This document shows, one piece after another, positions 1-10,748 of a stretch of DNA of 64,000 bases. The stretch lies in NCBI RefSeq assembly GCF_029637605.1, contig NZ_CP121261.1:682001-746000 (forward strand). The letters are read 5' to 3'. The notes under the pieces were generated by a model. It did no database searches. It saw only the letters and a program-made list of their open reading frames with translations, and was not told the origin of the DNA. The stretch is from Achromobacter spanius (lineage in GTDB: Bacteria; Pseudomonadota; Gammaproteobacteria; Burkholderiales; Burkholderiaceae_B). Each line of letters opens with the position of its first letter. Within the stretch, counting starts at the first letter, position 1. The position numbers were made by a program, and so were the translations under genes.

Positions 1-58
1 GGGGATCGCCTGGCCGAAAAACGGGATTGTATGCGGATCCGGCAGGGGTTGGCGATCT

Positions 59-151
59 GATCGGACGGCCCGATCAGGGACCCCTTGATCAAGCGACCCG
101 ATCAAGCGACCCGATCAAGCGACCCGATCAGGCCGCCCGATCAGGCTACCC
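59..151. repeat. 13-bp tandem array over the glnD stop codon
   Basis: About seven copies of a 13-bp unit lie head to tail (starts near 59, 72, 87, 100, 113, 126 and 139; the copy at 72 is 15 bp). On the glnD strand the unit reads TGATCGGGTCGCT and its first TGA is the real glnD stop (143-141). Six copies keep the TGA. Since 13 is not a multiple of 3, the stops fall in all three frames. The copies at 87, 100 and 113 are identical, which suggests recent expansion. Confidence 0.9.
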
Positions 152-2747
152 GCTGTTGCGCCTCGTCGCCTGCCAGCGCGTCGAGGATGTCGCGTTCGAA
201 CTGCATCTGGATGCGGGGTCGCGCCAGCGCCGAGCCATCCACGATGAACACGTCTTCCACGCGGTCGCCCAGCGTCATGATCTTGGCCATCAGCAGGTTT
301 ATCTCGTGCTGGGCGAATACGCGCGCCAGGGCGTGCAGCAGGCCGGGGCGGTCGGTGGCGGTAACGGACAACCGCCACGACGTGCTGCGCTCGTCCGGCT
401 GCAGCTCGGCTTGCGGCATGACCGGGAACACGCGCGACACACGCGATTGCCGGTTACGGCCGTAGTAGCCGCCACGGCTGGGCTGCGCCTGGGCGGCGGC
501 GTGCGGATCTTTCAGGCGTTCCGCCAGTTCGTGTTCCACCAGCGTCGCCTGGGCGCGCAGGTCGCTGGCGCCCTCGGGCAGCAGCACGATAAAGCTGTCC
601 AGCGCCCAACCATGCCGCGTGGTGTGGATGCGCGCGTCTTGAATCGACAGGTTCTTGGCGTCGAAGTAGCCACAGATGGCCACGAACAGGTCCGGCGCAT
701 CGCGCGTGTAGACCATGATCTGCAGGCCTTCGCCTTGCTCGGTGGGACGCGCCTTGACCACCGCCTGGGCCGGCGCCACCTGGTGGTACAGGTGGCGCGT
801 GTGCCAGGCGATGTCCGAGGCGTCGTGGCGCAGGAAGTAGGCCACGTCCAACTGGTTCCAGAAGGCTTCGCGCGCGTCGTCGCGCAGGCCGGCCCGGCGC
901 GTCAGTCGGGCCGCTTCTTCCTTGCGCTCGGTCAGTACCGTGTGGGCGTCCGCATGGGCGCCGCCCAGCGCGGCCAGGGTCAGTTTGTACAGGTCTTCCA
1001 GCAGCTTGCCCTTCCAGGCGTTCCAGACCTTGGGGCTGGTCCCTCGGATGTCGGCCACCGTCAGCAGGTAGAGCGCCGTCAGATGGCGTTCGTCCTTCAC
1101 CGTGGCGGCGAAATCCTGCACGACGGCCGGGTCGGACAGGTCGCGCTTTTGCGCCACCGCCGACATCAGCAAGTGCTGGCGCACCAGGAATTCCACCAGC
1201 TTGGCGTCTTCGGGATCCATGCCGTGGTCTTGCGCGAACTTGCGCACTTCGCGGGCGCCGAGTTCGGAGTGGTCGCCGCCGCGGCCCTTGGCAATGTCGT
1301 GAAACAGCGCCGCCACGTACAGCAACCAGTGCCGGTCCAGGCCCGCAATCAATTGGCTGGCCAGCGGGTATTCCTGGGCGTGCTCGGGCATGGTGAAGCG
1401 GCGCAGGTTGCGCACCACCGCCAGCGTGTGCTGGTCCACCGTGTACGCGTGAAACAGGTCGTGCTGCATCTGGCCCACGATGCGGCGGAACACCGGCAGG
1501 TAGCGGGGCAGGATGTTCAGCATGGTCATGCGTCGCAGTTCGTGCACGATGCCGCGCGGCTGCTGCAGGATCTGCAAGAACAGCTTGCGGTTGACCGGGT
1601 TGCGGCGGAACTGCGCGTCGATACGATGGCGCGAATGCCAGATGGCGCGCAGCGTGCGCGCCGACATGCCGGTGAGTTCGGGGTGTTGCTGCATCACCAG
1701 GAAGGCGCGCAGCAGCAGGGTGGGGTTGCGTTCGAAACCGTCGTCGCGAATGATGTCCAGGCGGTCGCGCAGGTTGCGAAAATCGTCGTCGATGTCGCGC
1801 GCGTCGCTATCGGGGCGCGGGAACAGCCGCTCTTCGATGTTCTGCACCAGGATGCCGTTCAACTGCGTCACCAGGCGCGCGGCCCAGTAATAGCGCTGCA
1901 TCAGCAGTTCGCTGCCCCTCCGCGTGGCGGTGGCGTGGATGCCATAGACTTCGGCCAGCGCCGGCTGCAAATCGAACAGCACGCGGTCTTCGCGGCGGTT
2001 CGACAGCAGATGCAGTTCAATGCGCAGCCGCTTGAAGGCCTGTTCGGCCTTGCGCAGGTCGCGCGCTTCGGAAGAGGTCAGCAGGCCCGCTTGGGCGACC
2101 GACCGCCAACTATTGCCGAAACCGGCGGCGCGCGCCATCCACAAGATGACTTGCAGATCGCGCAAGCCCCCGGGCGATTCCTTGCAATTCGGTTCCAGCG
2201 CGTAAGGCGTGTCCTGGTAGCGCGCATGACGCTGCTGCATCTCGACCCGCTTGGCCAGGAAAAAGGCGCGCGGATCCAGCCGCGACTTGGTGGCGGCGTC
2301 GAACTTGCGCATCAGGATGCGGCTGCCCGCCAGCCATCGCGATTCCAGCAGCGCCGTTTCCACGGTGATGTCGGCATCGGCCTCGCGTTCGCAATCTTCA
2401 ATGGTGCGCACGCTGTGGCCGGGTTCCAGGCCCAGGTCCCACAGCGACGCCACCAGCCGTTCAATGGCCGATTCCTCTTCGGGCGTGGGGGCGTGCGGCA
2501 GCAGGATCAGCAGGTCGACGTCAGAGTGCGGATAAAGCTCGCCCCGGCCATAACCGCCCACCGCCGCCAGCGTGGCGCCCAAGGGTAGCGGGCAATGCTT
2601 GACCAGGTCGCGCAGCGCGGCGTCCACGATGCGCCGCAATTCGGACAACAGCGTGTCCGGGCGCTCGTGCTCGCGGAACTGGGTTACCGCGGCGCGTCGG
2701 GCTTGCTGAATGCGTTCACGCAGGGAGCTGAGGAATTCGGCGGTCAT
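141..2747 (-). CDS. glnD: Bifunctional uridylyltransferase/uridylyl-removing enzyme GlnD
   Basis: This 868-residue protein is the sensor of the nitrogen cascade. It uridylylates the PII proteins GlnB/GlnK when glutamine is low and removes UMP when glutamine is high. Visible parts in order are a nucleotidyltransferase core with GGYGRGEL and HSDVD around residues 64-78 (metal-binding aspartates D76 and D78), a GlnD linker domain, an HD hydrolase domain with LFHDIAKGRGGDH near residue 470, and two C-terminal ACT domains for glutamine sensing. The length is normal for the family. It lies 18 bp downstream of map on the same strand and is probably cotranscribed with it. Its stop codon is the first unit of the 13-bp repeat array. 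Confidence 0.97.
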   Translation of the reverse strand: MTAEFLSSLRERIQQARRAAVTQFREHERPDTLLSELRRIVDAALRDLVKHCPLPLGATLAAVGGYGRGELYPHSDVDLLILLPHAPTPEEESAIERLVASLWDLGLEPGHSVRTIEDCEREADADITVETALLESRWLAGSRILMRKFDAATKSRLDPRAFFLAKRVEMQQRHARYQDTPYALEPNCKESPGGLRDLQVILWMARAAGFGNSWRSVAQAGLLTSSEARDLRKAEQAFKRLRIELHLLSNRREDRVLFDLQPALAEVYGIHATATRRGSELLMQRYYWAARLVTQLNGILVQNIEERLFPRPDSDARDIDDDFRNLRDRLDIIRDDGFERNPTLLLRAFLVMQQHPELTGMSARTLRAIWHSRHRIDAQFRRNPVNRKLFLQILQQPRGIVHELRRMTMLNILPRYLPVFRRIVGQMQHDLFHAYTVDQHTLAVVRNLRRFTMPEHAQEYPLASQLIAGLDRHWLLYVAALFHDIAKGRGGDHSELGAREVRKFAQDHGMDPEDAKLVEFLVRQHLLMSAVAQKRDLSDPAVVQDFAATVKDERHLTALYLLTVADIRGTSPKVWNAWKGKLLEDLYKLTLAALGGAHADAHTVLTERKEEAARLTRRAGLRDDAREAFWNQLDVAYFLRHDASDIAWHTRHLYHQVAPAQAVVKARPTEQGEGLQIMVYTRDAPDLFVAICGYFDAKNLSIQDARIHTTRHGWALDSFIVLLPEGASDLRAQATLVEHELAERLKDPHAAAQAQPSRGGYYGRNRQSRVSRVFPVMPQAELQPDERSTSWRLSVTATDRPGLLHALARVFAQHEINLLMAKIMTLGDRVEDVFIVDGSALARPRIQMQFERDILDALAGDEAQQRVA

Positions 2748-2765
2748 GGGGCGGGCGGCGGTGCC

Positions 2766-3587
2766 TTACACGGCGGGAATGACGAGGGGCTCGGTGATGA
2801 AGGCGGGCGGCGGCGGCATGCCGGGCGACAGCGTCAGCACCTCGTAGCCGGTATCGGTGACGCAGACGGCATGTTCCCACTGCGCCGACAGGCTGTGGTC
2901 GCGGGTCACGACCGTCCAGCCATCGGCAAGCTGGCGGATTTCGCGGCGGCCGGCGTTGATCATGGGTTCAATGGTGAACAACATACCCGTCACCAATTTC
3001 ACGCCCGTGCCGGGCTTGCCATAATGCAGTACCTGCGGATCTTCATGGAAACGCTGGCCGATACCGTGGCCGCAGAATTCGCGCACGACCGAAAAGCCGT
3101 TGGATTCCGCGTGCTTCTGGATGGCATTGCCCACGTCGCCCAGGAAGGCGCCGTTCTTGACCTGCTGGATGCCTTTCCACATGCACTCGAAGGTGATCTC
3201 GGTCAGGCGGCGCGACAAGATGGACTGTTCGCCCACCGCGTACATGCGGCTGGTGTCGCCGAACCAGCCGTCTTTAATGATGGTGACGTCGATATTGAGC
3301 GAGTCCCCGTTTTTCAGCACCTTGTCGCCCGGAATGCCGTGGCAGACCTGGTGGTTCACGGACGTACAGATGGCGCCAGTGAAGGGCGGGTAGCCGGGCG
3401 GGGCGTAGCCCACAGTGGCGGACTTGACCTTCAATTCGTCAGTCAGGTATTCCAGGCACAGGCGGTCCAGGTCGCCGGTGGTGACCCCCGGCTTGACGTG
3501 GGGAGTGATGAAATCGAGAACTTTGGCGGCGTCCTGGCAGGCGGCGCGCATCTTGGCCAGGTCGGCCGGATTGGTAATTGTGCCCAT
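2766..3587 (-). CDS. map: Type I methionine aminopeptidase
   Basis: This cytoplasmic metalloenzyme removes the N-terminal methionine from nascent proteins. The chosen start (MGTITNPADLAKM) gives 273 residues, normal for type I. An in-frame extension to 3743 is open but has no family similarity and would run through the promoter. The metal-ligand regions are visible: the NIDVTIIKDGWFGDTSRM segment with its two aspartates, the HGIGQRFHEDP histidine region, and the glutamates in FTIEPM and near WEHAVCVTDTG. It faces away from rpsB, a common arrangement in proteobacteria, and glnD follows. Confidence 0.96.
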   Translation of the reverse strand: MGTITNPADLAKMRAACQDAAKVLDFITPHVKPGVTTGDLDRLCLEYLTDELKVKSATVGYAPPGYPPFTGAICTSVNHQVCHGIPGDKVLKNGDSLNIDVTIIKDGWFGDTSRMYAVGEQSILSRRLTEITFECMWKGIQQVKNGAFLGDVGNAIQKHAESNGFSVVREFCGHGIGQRFHEDPQVLHYGKPGTGVKLVTGMLFTIEPMINAGRREIRQLADGWTVVTRDHSLSAQWEHAVCVTDTGYEVLTLSPGMPPPPAFITEPLVIPAV

Positions 3588-3638
3588 GGAGTAACTTGAC
3601 GATCTCTCGCTTGAATGTCTGCTTGAAAGAATAGTAGA

Positions 3639-3670
3639 ATTATAGGCTTCCCTAAAATTTTGGGGAGCAA
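3639..3670 (-). promoter_or_regulatory. Probable map promoter with a 16-bp palindrome
   Basis: On the minus strand a perfect -10 hexamer TATAAT occupies 3644-3639, about 50 bp before the map start. The only -35-like hexamer I see (TTGCTC, 3670-3665) has a long 20-bp spacer. Between them is an almost perfect palindrome (3650-3665, CCCTAAAATTTTGGGG) that could hold a regulator. The -10 is seen directly; the operator role is inference. Confidence 0.55.
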
Positions 3671-4240
3671 TCGGGTTACGGCAAGAGCCGATCCCGACGA
3701 AGGTGGGACGAAAACCGAAGTCCACTTTCTCAAGGCCATTCATTGGCCCAAACGATCTGTTTCATGAGATCGGCGGCAAGCCCTGAAGTTTCACCGCAAG
3801 CGAAGGTTGTGGAGCGAAATCGGGCAGGCTGTCAGGTTCTGAGGCGGGGCGGGCGGGGCGATGGGGGTCGGGAGCCGCAAGTGGAATTGGCTGGAAATCT
3901 TACTCAAGTTGGGGCACGGCGTGCTTGTAAGCCCGGTCATGTTTTTGAGCGGCGATGCAGGTTCGGTATGGGCGCCAGATTAAGTTCTTGAAAACCTTCG
4001 GGTTTTTTGAAGAAATGCCCTGGTGGTCTGATGCGCAAGATGGCGTCAAGCCTGAATGCGAAGAGCTGGATTTCGCTGCCAACAAAACAAGTCCGGGTGC
4101 GCTGAACCCCGGAAACTTCCAGGAATCTCCTGGAGTGTCTGGCTCAGCGCCTGCTTGTGTAGAACAAGCATGAGCAAGTGTGCGGTGCAGGGTTTCTGTC
4201 GTGTCGGTCGTCTGGGTTTATCGCGGAAGCAGTAGTTTTA
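3668..4240. other. Long non-coding gap between map and rpsB
   Basis: I see no supportable gene here. Short open frames exist on both strands but none has a convincing ribosome binding site or a family I recognise. The stretch holds a small UUCG hairpin with a T run (3991-4008). Its base composition is more mixed than that of the flanking genes. A small RNA cannot be excluded. Confidence 0.5.
3991..4008 (+). terminator. Small UUCG hairpin with a T run
   Basis: AAAACC, loop TTCG, then GGTTTTTT. The stem is only six pairs and mostly A-T, so it is weak as an intrinsic terminator. It could end a short transcript or act on either strand. Confidence 0.35.
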
Positions 4241-4377
4241 TTGCGGCAGTGATCGGTCGGCCCGGTTAAAATTTTGTCCATCCCGCGTGTTGCGGGAAAT
4301 CGCGCGTCTCACCACCCAGGGTGTCAGCCAGAGGCTGATGCAGGTGCGGCGCAAGAAATCAACCCTTGGAGAATTAC
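4241..4377 (+). promoter_or_regulatory. rpsB leader region
   Basis: The 137 bp before rpsB hold a promoter-like pair (TTGCGG at 4241, TTAAAA at 4266; spacing 19, not ideal), a compact hairpin TCCCGC/GCGGGA (4281-4297), and a ribosome binding site GGAGA (4368-4372) six bases before the ATG. In other proteobacteria S2 represses its own operon through the rpsB leader. The hairpin is seen; autoregulation here is inference. Confidence 0.4.
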
Positions 4378-5127
4378 ATGTCTTTGATGCGCGAAATGCT
4401 GGAAGCGGGTGTCCACTTCGGTCACCAAACCCGTTACTGGAACCCCAAGATGGCTCCGTACATCTTCGGTCACCGCAACAAGATTCACATCATCAACCTG
4501 GAAAAGACGGTTGATAAGTACCAGGAAGCCACCAAGTTCGTGAAGCAGCTGGCTGCTCGCGGCGGCAACATCCTGTTTGTCGGCACCAAGCGCGCTGCTC
4601 GCGAGCTGGTCGCCTCCGAAGCCGCCCGTTGCGGCATGCCCTTCGTCGACGCCCGCTGGCTCGGCGGCATGCTGACCAACTTCAAGACGGTCAAGACCTC
4701 GGTCAAGCGCCTGAAGGACATGGAAGTCGTCGTTGCCGAAGGCGGCGCCGAGCGCATGATCAAGAAGGAAGGCCTGCTGTTCCAACGCGAACTGGACAAG
4801 CTGAACAAGTCGATCGGCGGCATCAAGGACATGAACGGTCTGCCTGACGCCATGTTCGTCATCGACGTCGGCTACCACAAGATTGCCATCGCCGAAGCCA
4901 AGACGCTGGGTATCCCCGTGGTCGCCGTGGTTGACACCAACCACTCGCCCGACGGCATCGACTACGTCATCCCGGGTAACGATGACTCGGCCAAGGCCAT
5001 CGCGCTGTACGCCAAGGGCATCGCCGACGCCGTGCTGGAAGGCCGCGAACAGAACATGAACGGTCTGGTCGAAGAGCTGGGTGAAGGTCAGGAAGAGTTC
5101 GTCGAAGTGCAGGACAACCAGGCCTAA
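4378..5127 (+). CDS. rpsB: 30S ribosomal protein S2
   Basis: S2 is a 30S subunit protein that sits on the solvent side near S1. The start [20 protein letters not shown] is typical of the family and is preceded by GGAGA; an in-frame ATG four codons earlier lies on top of that site and is rejected. At 249 residues it has normal length, with the conserved N-terminal [14 protein letters not shown] block and the WLGGMLTN and [10 protein letters not shown] motifs. It is followed after 181 bp by tsf, the standard rpsB-tsf pair, and begins the long essential gene block. Confidence 0.98.
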   Translation: MSLMREMLEAGVHFGHQTRYWNPKMAPYIFGHRNKIHIINLEKTVDKYQEATKFVKQLAARGGNILFVGTKRAARELVASEAARCGMPFVDARWLGGMLTNFKTVKTSVKRLKDMEVVVAEGGAERMIKKEGLLFQRELDKLNKSIGGIKDMNGLPDAMFVIDVGYHKIAIAEAKTLGIPVVAVVDTNHSPDGIDYVIPGNDDSAKAIALYAKGIADAVLEGREQNMNGLVEELGEGQEEFVEVQDNQA

Positions 5128-5157
5128 GCCTGCTGTCATGTCCGGCGGTTAGTGTCC

Positions 5158-5243
5158 GGGAGCGGCTTTTGAAACAGAACCGCTCCCGCCTCGCCGGCAC
5201 TGCGAAGGTGGGCTCCCATCTTCCTGGCCCGCCACTGGCGGGC
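5158..5243 (+). other. Two hairpins between rpsB and tsf
   Basis: Two perfect 8-bp stems lie in the gap: GGGAGCGG (5158) with CCGCTCCC (5180-5187, 14-base loop), and GCCCGCCA (5227) with TGGCGGGC (5236-5243). Neither is followed by a T run, so they look like mRNA-stabilising or attenuating structures, not full terminators. An attenuator between rpsB and tsf is known in other proteobacteria; the role here is inferred. Confidence 0.45.
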
Positions 5244-5308
5244 GTCCCATCGAATCAAATCACTGCCCCGGCGAGCCGGGGCGTGTCTTAGCAAAATTTG
5301 GAGCAAAC

Positions 5309-6187
5309 ATGGCTGAAATTACCGCTGCCCTGGTCAAGGAACTGCGCGAGAAGACCGACGCGCCCATGATGGAGTGCAAGAAGGCCTTGACGGAAGCCGA
5401 AGGCGACCTGGTTCGCGCCGAGGAAATCCTGCGCGTCAAGCTGGGCAACAAGGCCAGCAAGGCCGCTGCCCGCGTCACCGCCGAAGGCCTGATCGGTCTG
5501 TTCATCTCCGCCGATGCCAAGCAAGGCGCCGTCGTCGAAATCAACTGCGAAACCGACTTCGTCGCCAAGAACGACGACTTCGTCGGCTTCGTGAACAAGC
5601 TGGCTGAACTGGTCGCCACGCAGAACCCGGCCGACGTCGCCGCTCTGTCGGCCCTGCCGTTCGGTGAAGGCACCGTTGAAACGACCCGTACCGCCCTGAT
5701 CGGCAAGATCGGCGAAAACATCTCGATCCGCCGCTTCGAGCGCATCGAGACGCCGAACGCGCTGGCCAGCTACGTGCACGGCGGCAAGATCGGCGTGCTG
5801 GTGGAATACTCCGGCGCCGAAGAAGTGGGCAAGGACCTGGCGATGCACATCGCCGCCACCAAGCCCAAGGCCCTGAACGCCGACGGCGTGAACCCGGCCG
5901 ACATCGCCGCCGAGCGTTCGGTTGCCGAGCAGAAGGCCGCCGAATCCGGCAAGCCGGCTGACATCGTCGCCAAGATGGTTGAAGGTTCGGTCGCCAAGTT
6001 CCTGAAGGAAGTGACCCTGCTGTCGCAACCTTTCGTCAAGAACGACAAGCACACGGTCGAACAGCATCTGAAGGCCAATGGCGCTTCGATCAGCAAGTTC
6101 GTGCTGTTTGTTGTCGGCGAAGGTATCGAGAAGAAGACCAGCGACTTTGCCGCTGAGGTTGCAGCTGCCGCCGCCGGCGCAGCCTAA
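5309..6187 (+). CDS. tsf: Elongation factor Ts
   Basis: EF-Ts is the guanine nucleotide exchange factor that recycles EF-Tu. At 292 residues it matches the proteobacterial form. The N-terminal UBA-like module ([20 protein letters not shown]) and the signature [11 protein letters not shown] are clear, as is the core [10 protein letters not shown] block that contacts EF-Tu. A clean Rho-independent terminator follows, so rpsB-tsf forms one unit ahead of pyrH. Confidence 0.98.
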   Translation: MAEITAALVKELREKTDAPMMECKKALTEAEGDLVRAEEILRVKLGNKASKAAARVTAEGLIGLFISADAKQGAVVEINCETDFVAKNDDFVGFVNKLAELVATQNPADVAALSALPFGEGTVETTRTALIGKIGENISIRRFERIETPNALASYVHGGKIGVLVEYSGAEEVGKDLAMHIAATKPKALNADGVNPADIAAERSVAEQKAAESGKPADIVAKMVEGSVAKFLKEVTLLSQPFVKNDKHTVEQHLKANGASISKFVLFVVGEGIEKKTSDFAAEVAAAAAGAA

Positions 6188-6206
6188 CCGTCAGGGGTAG
6201 TGCTTA

Positions 6207-7081
<875 letters not shown>

Positions 7082-7096
7082 AGAAAAGGAAATTTC

Positions 7097-7657
7097 ATGA
7101 GCGCAGCAGAAATCCGCAAATCCGCCGAAGCCAGGATGGCCAAGTCGCTTGATACGCTCAAGATCAACCTGGGCAAGATCCGGACGGGCCGCGCCCACAC
7201 CGGCATCCTGGACCACGTGCAGGTCGACTACTACGGTTCGCCCGTGCCGGTCGGCCAGGTCGCCAACGTCAACCTCGTGGACGCCCGCACCATCAGCGTG
7301 CAGCCCTACGAAAAGCAAATGGCCGGCCCGATCGAAAAGGCAATCCGTGAATCGGATCTGGGCCTGAACCCGATCTCGATGGGCGACACCATTCGCGTGC
7401 CGATGCCCGCCCTGACCGAAGAGCGCCGCCGTGACCTGACCAAGGTCGTGCGCAGCGAAGGCGAAGACGCCAAGATCGCCGTGCGCAACCTGCGCCGCGA
7501 AGCGAACGAAGCGTTGAAGAAGCTGGTCAAGGACAAGGAAATCTCCGAGGACGACGAGCGTCGCGCCCAGGACGATGTCCAGAAGCTGACCGATCGTGCC
7601 GTGACGGACATCGACAAGATGGTCGTCCAGAAAGAAGCGGAAATCATGACCGTATAA
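7097..7657 (+). CDS. frr: Ribosome recycling factor
   Basis: RRF splits the post-termination ribosome together with EF-G. The 186-residue length is standard. The family blocks [20 protein letters not shown] and the C-terminal helical bundle with KTD-type repeats ([12 protein letters not shown]) are visible. The ribosome binding site AAGGAAA is about seven bases before the ATG. It lies 15 bp after pyrH and 177 bp before uppS. Confidence 0.98.
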   Translation: MSAAEIRKSAEARMAKSLDTLKINLGKIRTGRAHTGILDHVQVDYYGSPVPVGQVANVNLVDARTISVQPYEKQMAGPIEKAIRESDLGLNPISMGDTIRVPMPALTEERRRDLTKVVRSEGEDAKIAVRNLRREANEALKKLVKDKEISEDDERRAQDDVQKLTDRAVTDIDKMVVQKEAEIMTV

Positions 7658-7834
7658 TCCGTGATTGTTTCGGGGTAGACGGATAGCCCGTTTTCCCCGG
7701 CGTCAGGATTTTCTTGCCTATGCGCCGTCCTTACCATTGCTTCGCAGCACCGCTATGCAGCAATGGAACGACGGCGCAGGTTTTTCTCCCGTATTTCTGA
7801 TTTTCGCCGGCCTTCCGCGCGCAGTCCCACACCC

Positions 7835-8599
7835 ATGGCAACCAGTTCGACCCAGGCGGTTCCCGATACTCGCGACATACCCGAACACGTCGCCATCATC
7901 ATGGATGGCAACGGGCGATGGGCTACGCGGCGGCTGCTGCCTCGCACTGCCGGCCATGCCAAGGGTGTGCAGGCCGTGCGCCGCGTGGTCGAGGCCTGCG
8001 GGCGTGCCGGGGTGCGTTACCTGACGTTGTTCGCGTTTAGTTCCGAGAACTGGCGCCGGCCCGCCGAAGAGGTCTCGCTGTTGATGCGCCTGTTCGTGCA
8101 GGCGCTGGAGCGCGAAATCGGCAAGCTGGACGAGCAGGGCGTGCGCTTGCATGTCATCGGCGACCTGAGCGCCTTCGAACCCCGCTTGCAAGAGCTGATC
8201 GTGGCCGCGCAGGCACGCACCGCGCACAACGACCGCCTGCATCTGACAGTTGCCGCCAACTATGGCGGACGCTGGGACATCCTTCAGGCCACCCGCGCGA
8301 TGCTGGCCGCCGAACCCGAGCTTGCGTCCCACCCCGAGCAAGTCAATGAAGAGCGCCTGGCCCGGCATCTGTCGATGTCCTGGGCGCCCGAACCCGATCT
8401 GTTCATCCGTACCGGCGGTGAGCAGCGCATTTCCAATTTCCTGATCTGGCAGATGGCCTACGCGGAGTTCTACTTCACGGACCGCTATTGGCCGGATTTT
8501 GGCGCCGCCGAGCTACAAGCGGCTTTTGACTGGTATCGCACCCGCGAACGCCGCTTCGGCCGCACCAGCGCGCAAGTCAGCGAAAGCGGCGCGCAGTAA
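7835..8599 (+). CDS. uppS: Undecaprenyl diphosphate synthase
   Basis: This cis-prenyltransferase condenses isopentenyl diphosphate units onto farnesyl diphosphate to make the C55 lipid carrier for peptidoglycan and O-antigen. Starting at [10 protein letters not shown] gives 254 residues. The catalytic IMDGNGRWA block is at residues 22-30 (Asp24) and the [10 protein letters not shown] and [14 protein letters not shown] motifs follow. An upstream ATG at 7763 would add 24 arginine-rich residues with no family support. It heads an envelope lipid run with cdsA and dxr. Confidence 0.96.
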   Translation: MATSSTQAVPDTRDIPEHVAIIMDGNGRWATRRLLPRTAGHAKGVQAVRRVVEACGRAGVRYLTLFAFSSENWRRPAEEVSLLMRLFVQALEREIGKLDEQGVRLHVIGDLSAFEPRLQELIVAAQARTAHNDRLHLTVAANYGGRWDILQATRAMLAAEPELASHPEQVNEERLARHLSMSWAPEPDLFIRTGGEQRISNFLIWQMAYAEFYFTDRYWPDFGAAELQAAFDWYRTRERRFGRTSAQVSESGAQ

Positions 8600-8651
8600 G
8601 CAGACGGCGACAAGCGCGTCTTTCCAGAGCAGCACACGAGGAGACCGTCAT

Positions 8652-9509
8652 ATGTTGGGCCAGCGTATCGTTACCGCCGTCATTCTGTTGGCCATTCTGG
8701 CCGCCGCGATGATCAGCGCCAACCCCTGGTGGTTCGTCGCCTTGCTGGCCTTGGCCGCCGCCTGCGCCAACTGGGAATGGCTGCGCCTGACGCTGCCCCA
8801 GCCTCCGTCCCCCCTGATTTCCATCGGCGTCGCCGTGCTGCTGTTCGGCGGCATGCTGGCGCTGGCCTCGGCCTGGCTTGCCGGTGGCGGCGTGGGTTGG
8901 CGCGATCCGGCCTGGGTGATGCGCTATGTGGTGCCCGCTGTCGCCGCCGTCTGGCTGTTCGGCGGTGTTACCGCCGTGGTTCGCGGCCGTTCCGATGCGC
9001 CACCGGCCAGCCTGGGCTGGTCTGTCTTTTCCGTACCCGCCGCCTTGGCCGCCTGGGCCGTACTGGCGCAGATGTTCGTCGCGCGCGGCGCGGGCTTTGT
9101 GGTGTCGCTGCTGGCACTGGTCTGGGTGGCTGATATTGCCGCATATTTCGCTGGCCGCGCCTTCGGCAAGCGTAAGCTTGCCCCTAGGGTCAGCCCGGGC
9201 AAGACCATCGAAGGGGCCATTGCCGGGGTGCTTGGCGCGGTGGTCTGGATCGGGCTGTCCAGCCTGTGGGCCGGCTCGTTCGGCCACGCGCTGGTGGAAC
9301 GCTGGAGCTTCTGGCTGGCCCTGCCGATTGCCGCGCTGCTGGGCGTGGTGTCCATCGTGGGCGACCTTTTTGAATCGCTGCTCAAGCGCCGCGCGGGCCG
9401 CAAGGATTCCAGCACGCTGTTGCCTGGCCATGGCGGGGTGTATGACCGAATCGACGCGATTCTTCCGGTCGCGCCGTTTGCGTTAATTTTGTCTGGAGTG
9501 CTGTTTTGA
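8652..9509 (+). CDS. cdsA: Phosphatidate cytidylyltransferase
   Basis: CdsA makes CDP-diacylglycerol from phosphatidate and CTP at the inner membrane, the entry point for phospholipids. The start [13 protein letters not shown] is preceded by GAGGAGA. The 285-residue protein has about seven or eight hydrophobic segments and the C-terminal family signature with [19 protein letters not shown] followed by LLPGHGG. The stop overlaps the TTG start of dxr, so the two genes are translationally coupled. Confidence 0.95.
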   Translation: MLGQRIVTAVILLAILAAAMISANPWWFVALLALAAACANWEWLRLTLPQPPSPLISIGVAVLLFGGMLALASAWLAGGGVGWRDPAWVMRYVVPAVAAVWLFGGVTAVVRGRSDAPPASLGWSVFSVPAALAAWAVLAQMFVARGAGFVVSLLALVWVADIAAYFAGRAFGKRKLAPRVSPGKTIEGAIAGVLGAVVWIGLSSLWAGSFGHALVERWSFWLALPIAALLGVVSIVGDLFESLLKRRAGRKDSSTLLPGHGGVYDRIDAILPVAPFALILSGVLF

Positions 9510-10705
9510 CGGTTTTTCAACGCGTCGTCGTGCTCGGGTCGACCGGATCGATCGGTGAAAGCACGCTGGATGTGATTGCCCGCCACCCTGAGCGCCTGGG
9601 GGTTTATGCGCTGTCCGCCCACAGCCGGATGGAGCGTCTGGCCGAGCAGGCCCTGGCCAGCCGCGCGGCCGTCGTGGTGGTGCCTGATACGGCTGCCCGC
9701 AAGCGATTCATTGCCGCCTGGACGGGCGCGCAGCCCATGCCCGACATCCGGGTGGGCGCGCAGGCGCTGGCCGACACGGCGGCGGACCCGCAGTGCGATT
9801 CGGTCATGGCGGCCATCGTGGGGGCGGCCGGTTTGCCCGCCGCGCTTGCTGCCGCCCGTAGTGGCAAGCGGGTGTTGCTGGCCAACAAGGAAGCGCTGGT
9901 CGCCGCGGGCTCGCTTTTCATGCGGGCCGTGCGCGACAACGGCGCGGAACTGCTGCCGATCGATAGCGAACACAATGCCATTTTCCAGTGTCTGCCCCAC
10001 GGCGGGCGAGCCCAGGCGCCCGATGCGCCCGCGCCCGGCGTACGCCGCCTGTTGCTGACGGCCTCCGGCGGCCCGTTCCGGGGTCGCGATCTTGAAGACC
10101 TGCACGATGTGACGCCCGCCCAAGCCTGCGCCCATCCGAACTGGAGCATGGGGCGCAAGATCTCGGTGGACTCGGCGACCATGCTCAACAAGGGGCTGGA
10201 AGTCATCGAAGCGCATTGGCTGTTCGCCATGCCCGCTGACCGGATCGAAGTAGTGGTGCACCCGCAAAGCGTCGTGCATTCCATGGTCGAGTACGACGAT
10301 GGCTCCGTGCTGGCGCAGTTGGGTCAGCCCGACATGCGGACCCCCATTGCCTACGGGCTAGGCTTTCCTGAACGTCTGGAAAGCGGCGTCGGGCCGCTGG
10401 ACCTGACCCGCCTGGGTCGCCTGGATTTCGAAAAGCCTGATCTGGCCCGTTTTCCTTGCCTGGCCCTGTCCTTTGACGCCTTGCGGGCCGGGCAGGGCGC
10501 CTGCGTGGCGCTCAACGCCGCCAACGAAGTCGCCGTTGCCGCATTCTTGGACGGCCGCCTTCCCTACACCTGGATCGCGCGCGTGATCGAAGCCACCCTG
10601 GAGTGGCAGGCAGGGCAAGCATCTGTTACGCTCAACAGTCTTGACGAAGTGCTGGCGCTGGACGCCGATGCGCGCACCTTCGCAGGTAACCTTGGGCTGG
10701 CCTGA
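9506..10705 (+). CDS. dxr: 1-deoxy-D-xylulose 5-phosphate reductoisomerase
   Basis: Dxr catalyses the committed step of the MEP isoprenoid pathway, converting DXP to MEP with NADPH. It supplies the precursors used by UppS two genes upstream. The 399 residues include the NADPH loop [27 protein letters not shown], the DSEHNAIFQ metal and substrate block, and TASGGPFRG. Translation appears to start at TTG (9506), overlapping the cdsA stop by 4 bp with a GGAG-type site at about 9493. Confidence 0.96.
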   Translation: MTVFQRVVVLGSTGSIGESTLDVIARHPERLGVYALSAHSRMERLAEQALASRAAVVVVPDTAARKRFIAAWTGAQPMPDIRVGAQALADTAADPQCDSVMAAIVGAAGLPAALAAARSGKRVLLANKEALVAAGSLFMRAVRDNGAELLPIDSEHNAIFQCLPHGGRAQAPDAPAPGVRRLLLTASGGPFRGRDLEDLHDVTPAQACAHPNWSMGRKISVDSATMLNKGLEVIEAHWLFAMPADRIEVVVHPQSVVHSMVEYDDGSVLAQLGQPDMRTPIAYGLGFPERLESGVGPLDLTRLGRLDFEKPDLARFPCLALSFDALRAGQGACVALNAANEVAVAAFLDGRLPYTWIARVIEATLEWQAGQASVTLNSLDEVLALDADARTFAGNLGLA

Positions 10706-10748
10706 CGGCTGGCCCCGCTTGCTTCTGATTCCCTAGATCCCGATCCCC

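Noticed and set aside
27..2588. 853-residue open frame antisense to glnD
   Set aside because: It is a long shadow frame typical of high-GC DNA. The protein has no recognisable family and is rich in His/Gln/Arg, while the minus strand encodes a complete GlnD.
3743..4173. Small ORFs in the map-rpsB gap
   Set aside because: None has a convincing ribosome binding site or known family, and the region includes hairpin structure more consistent with untranslated DNA.
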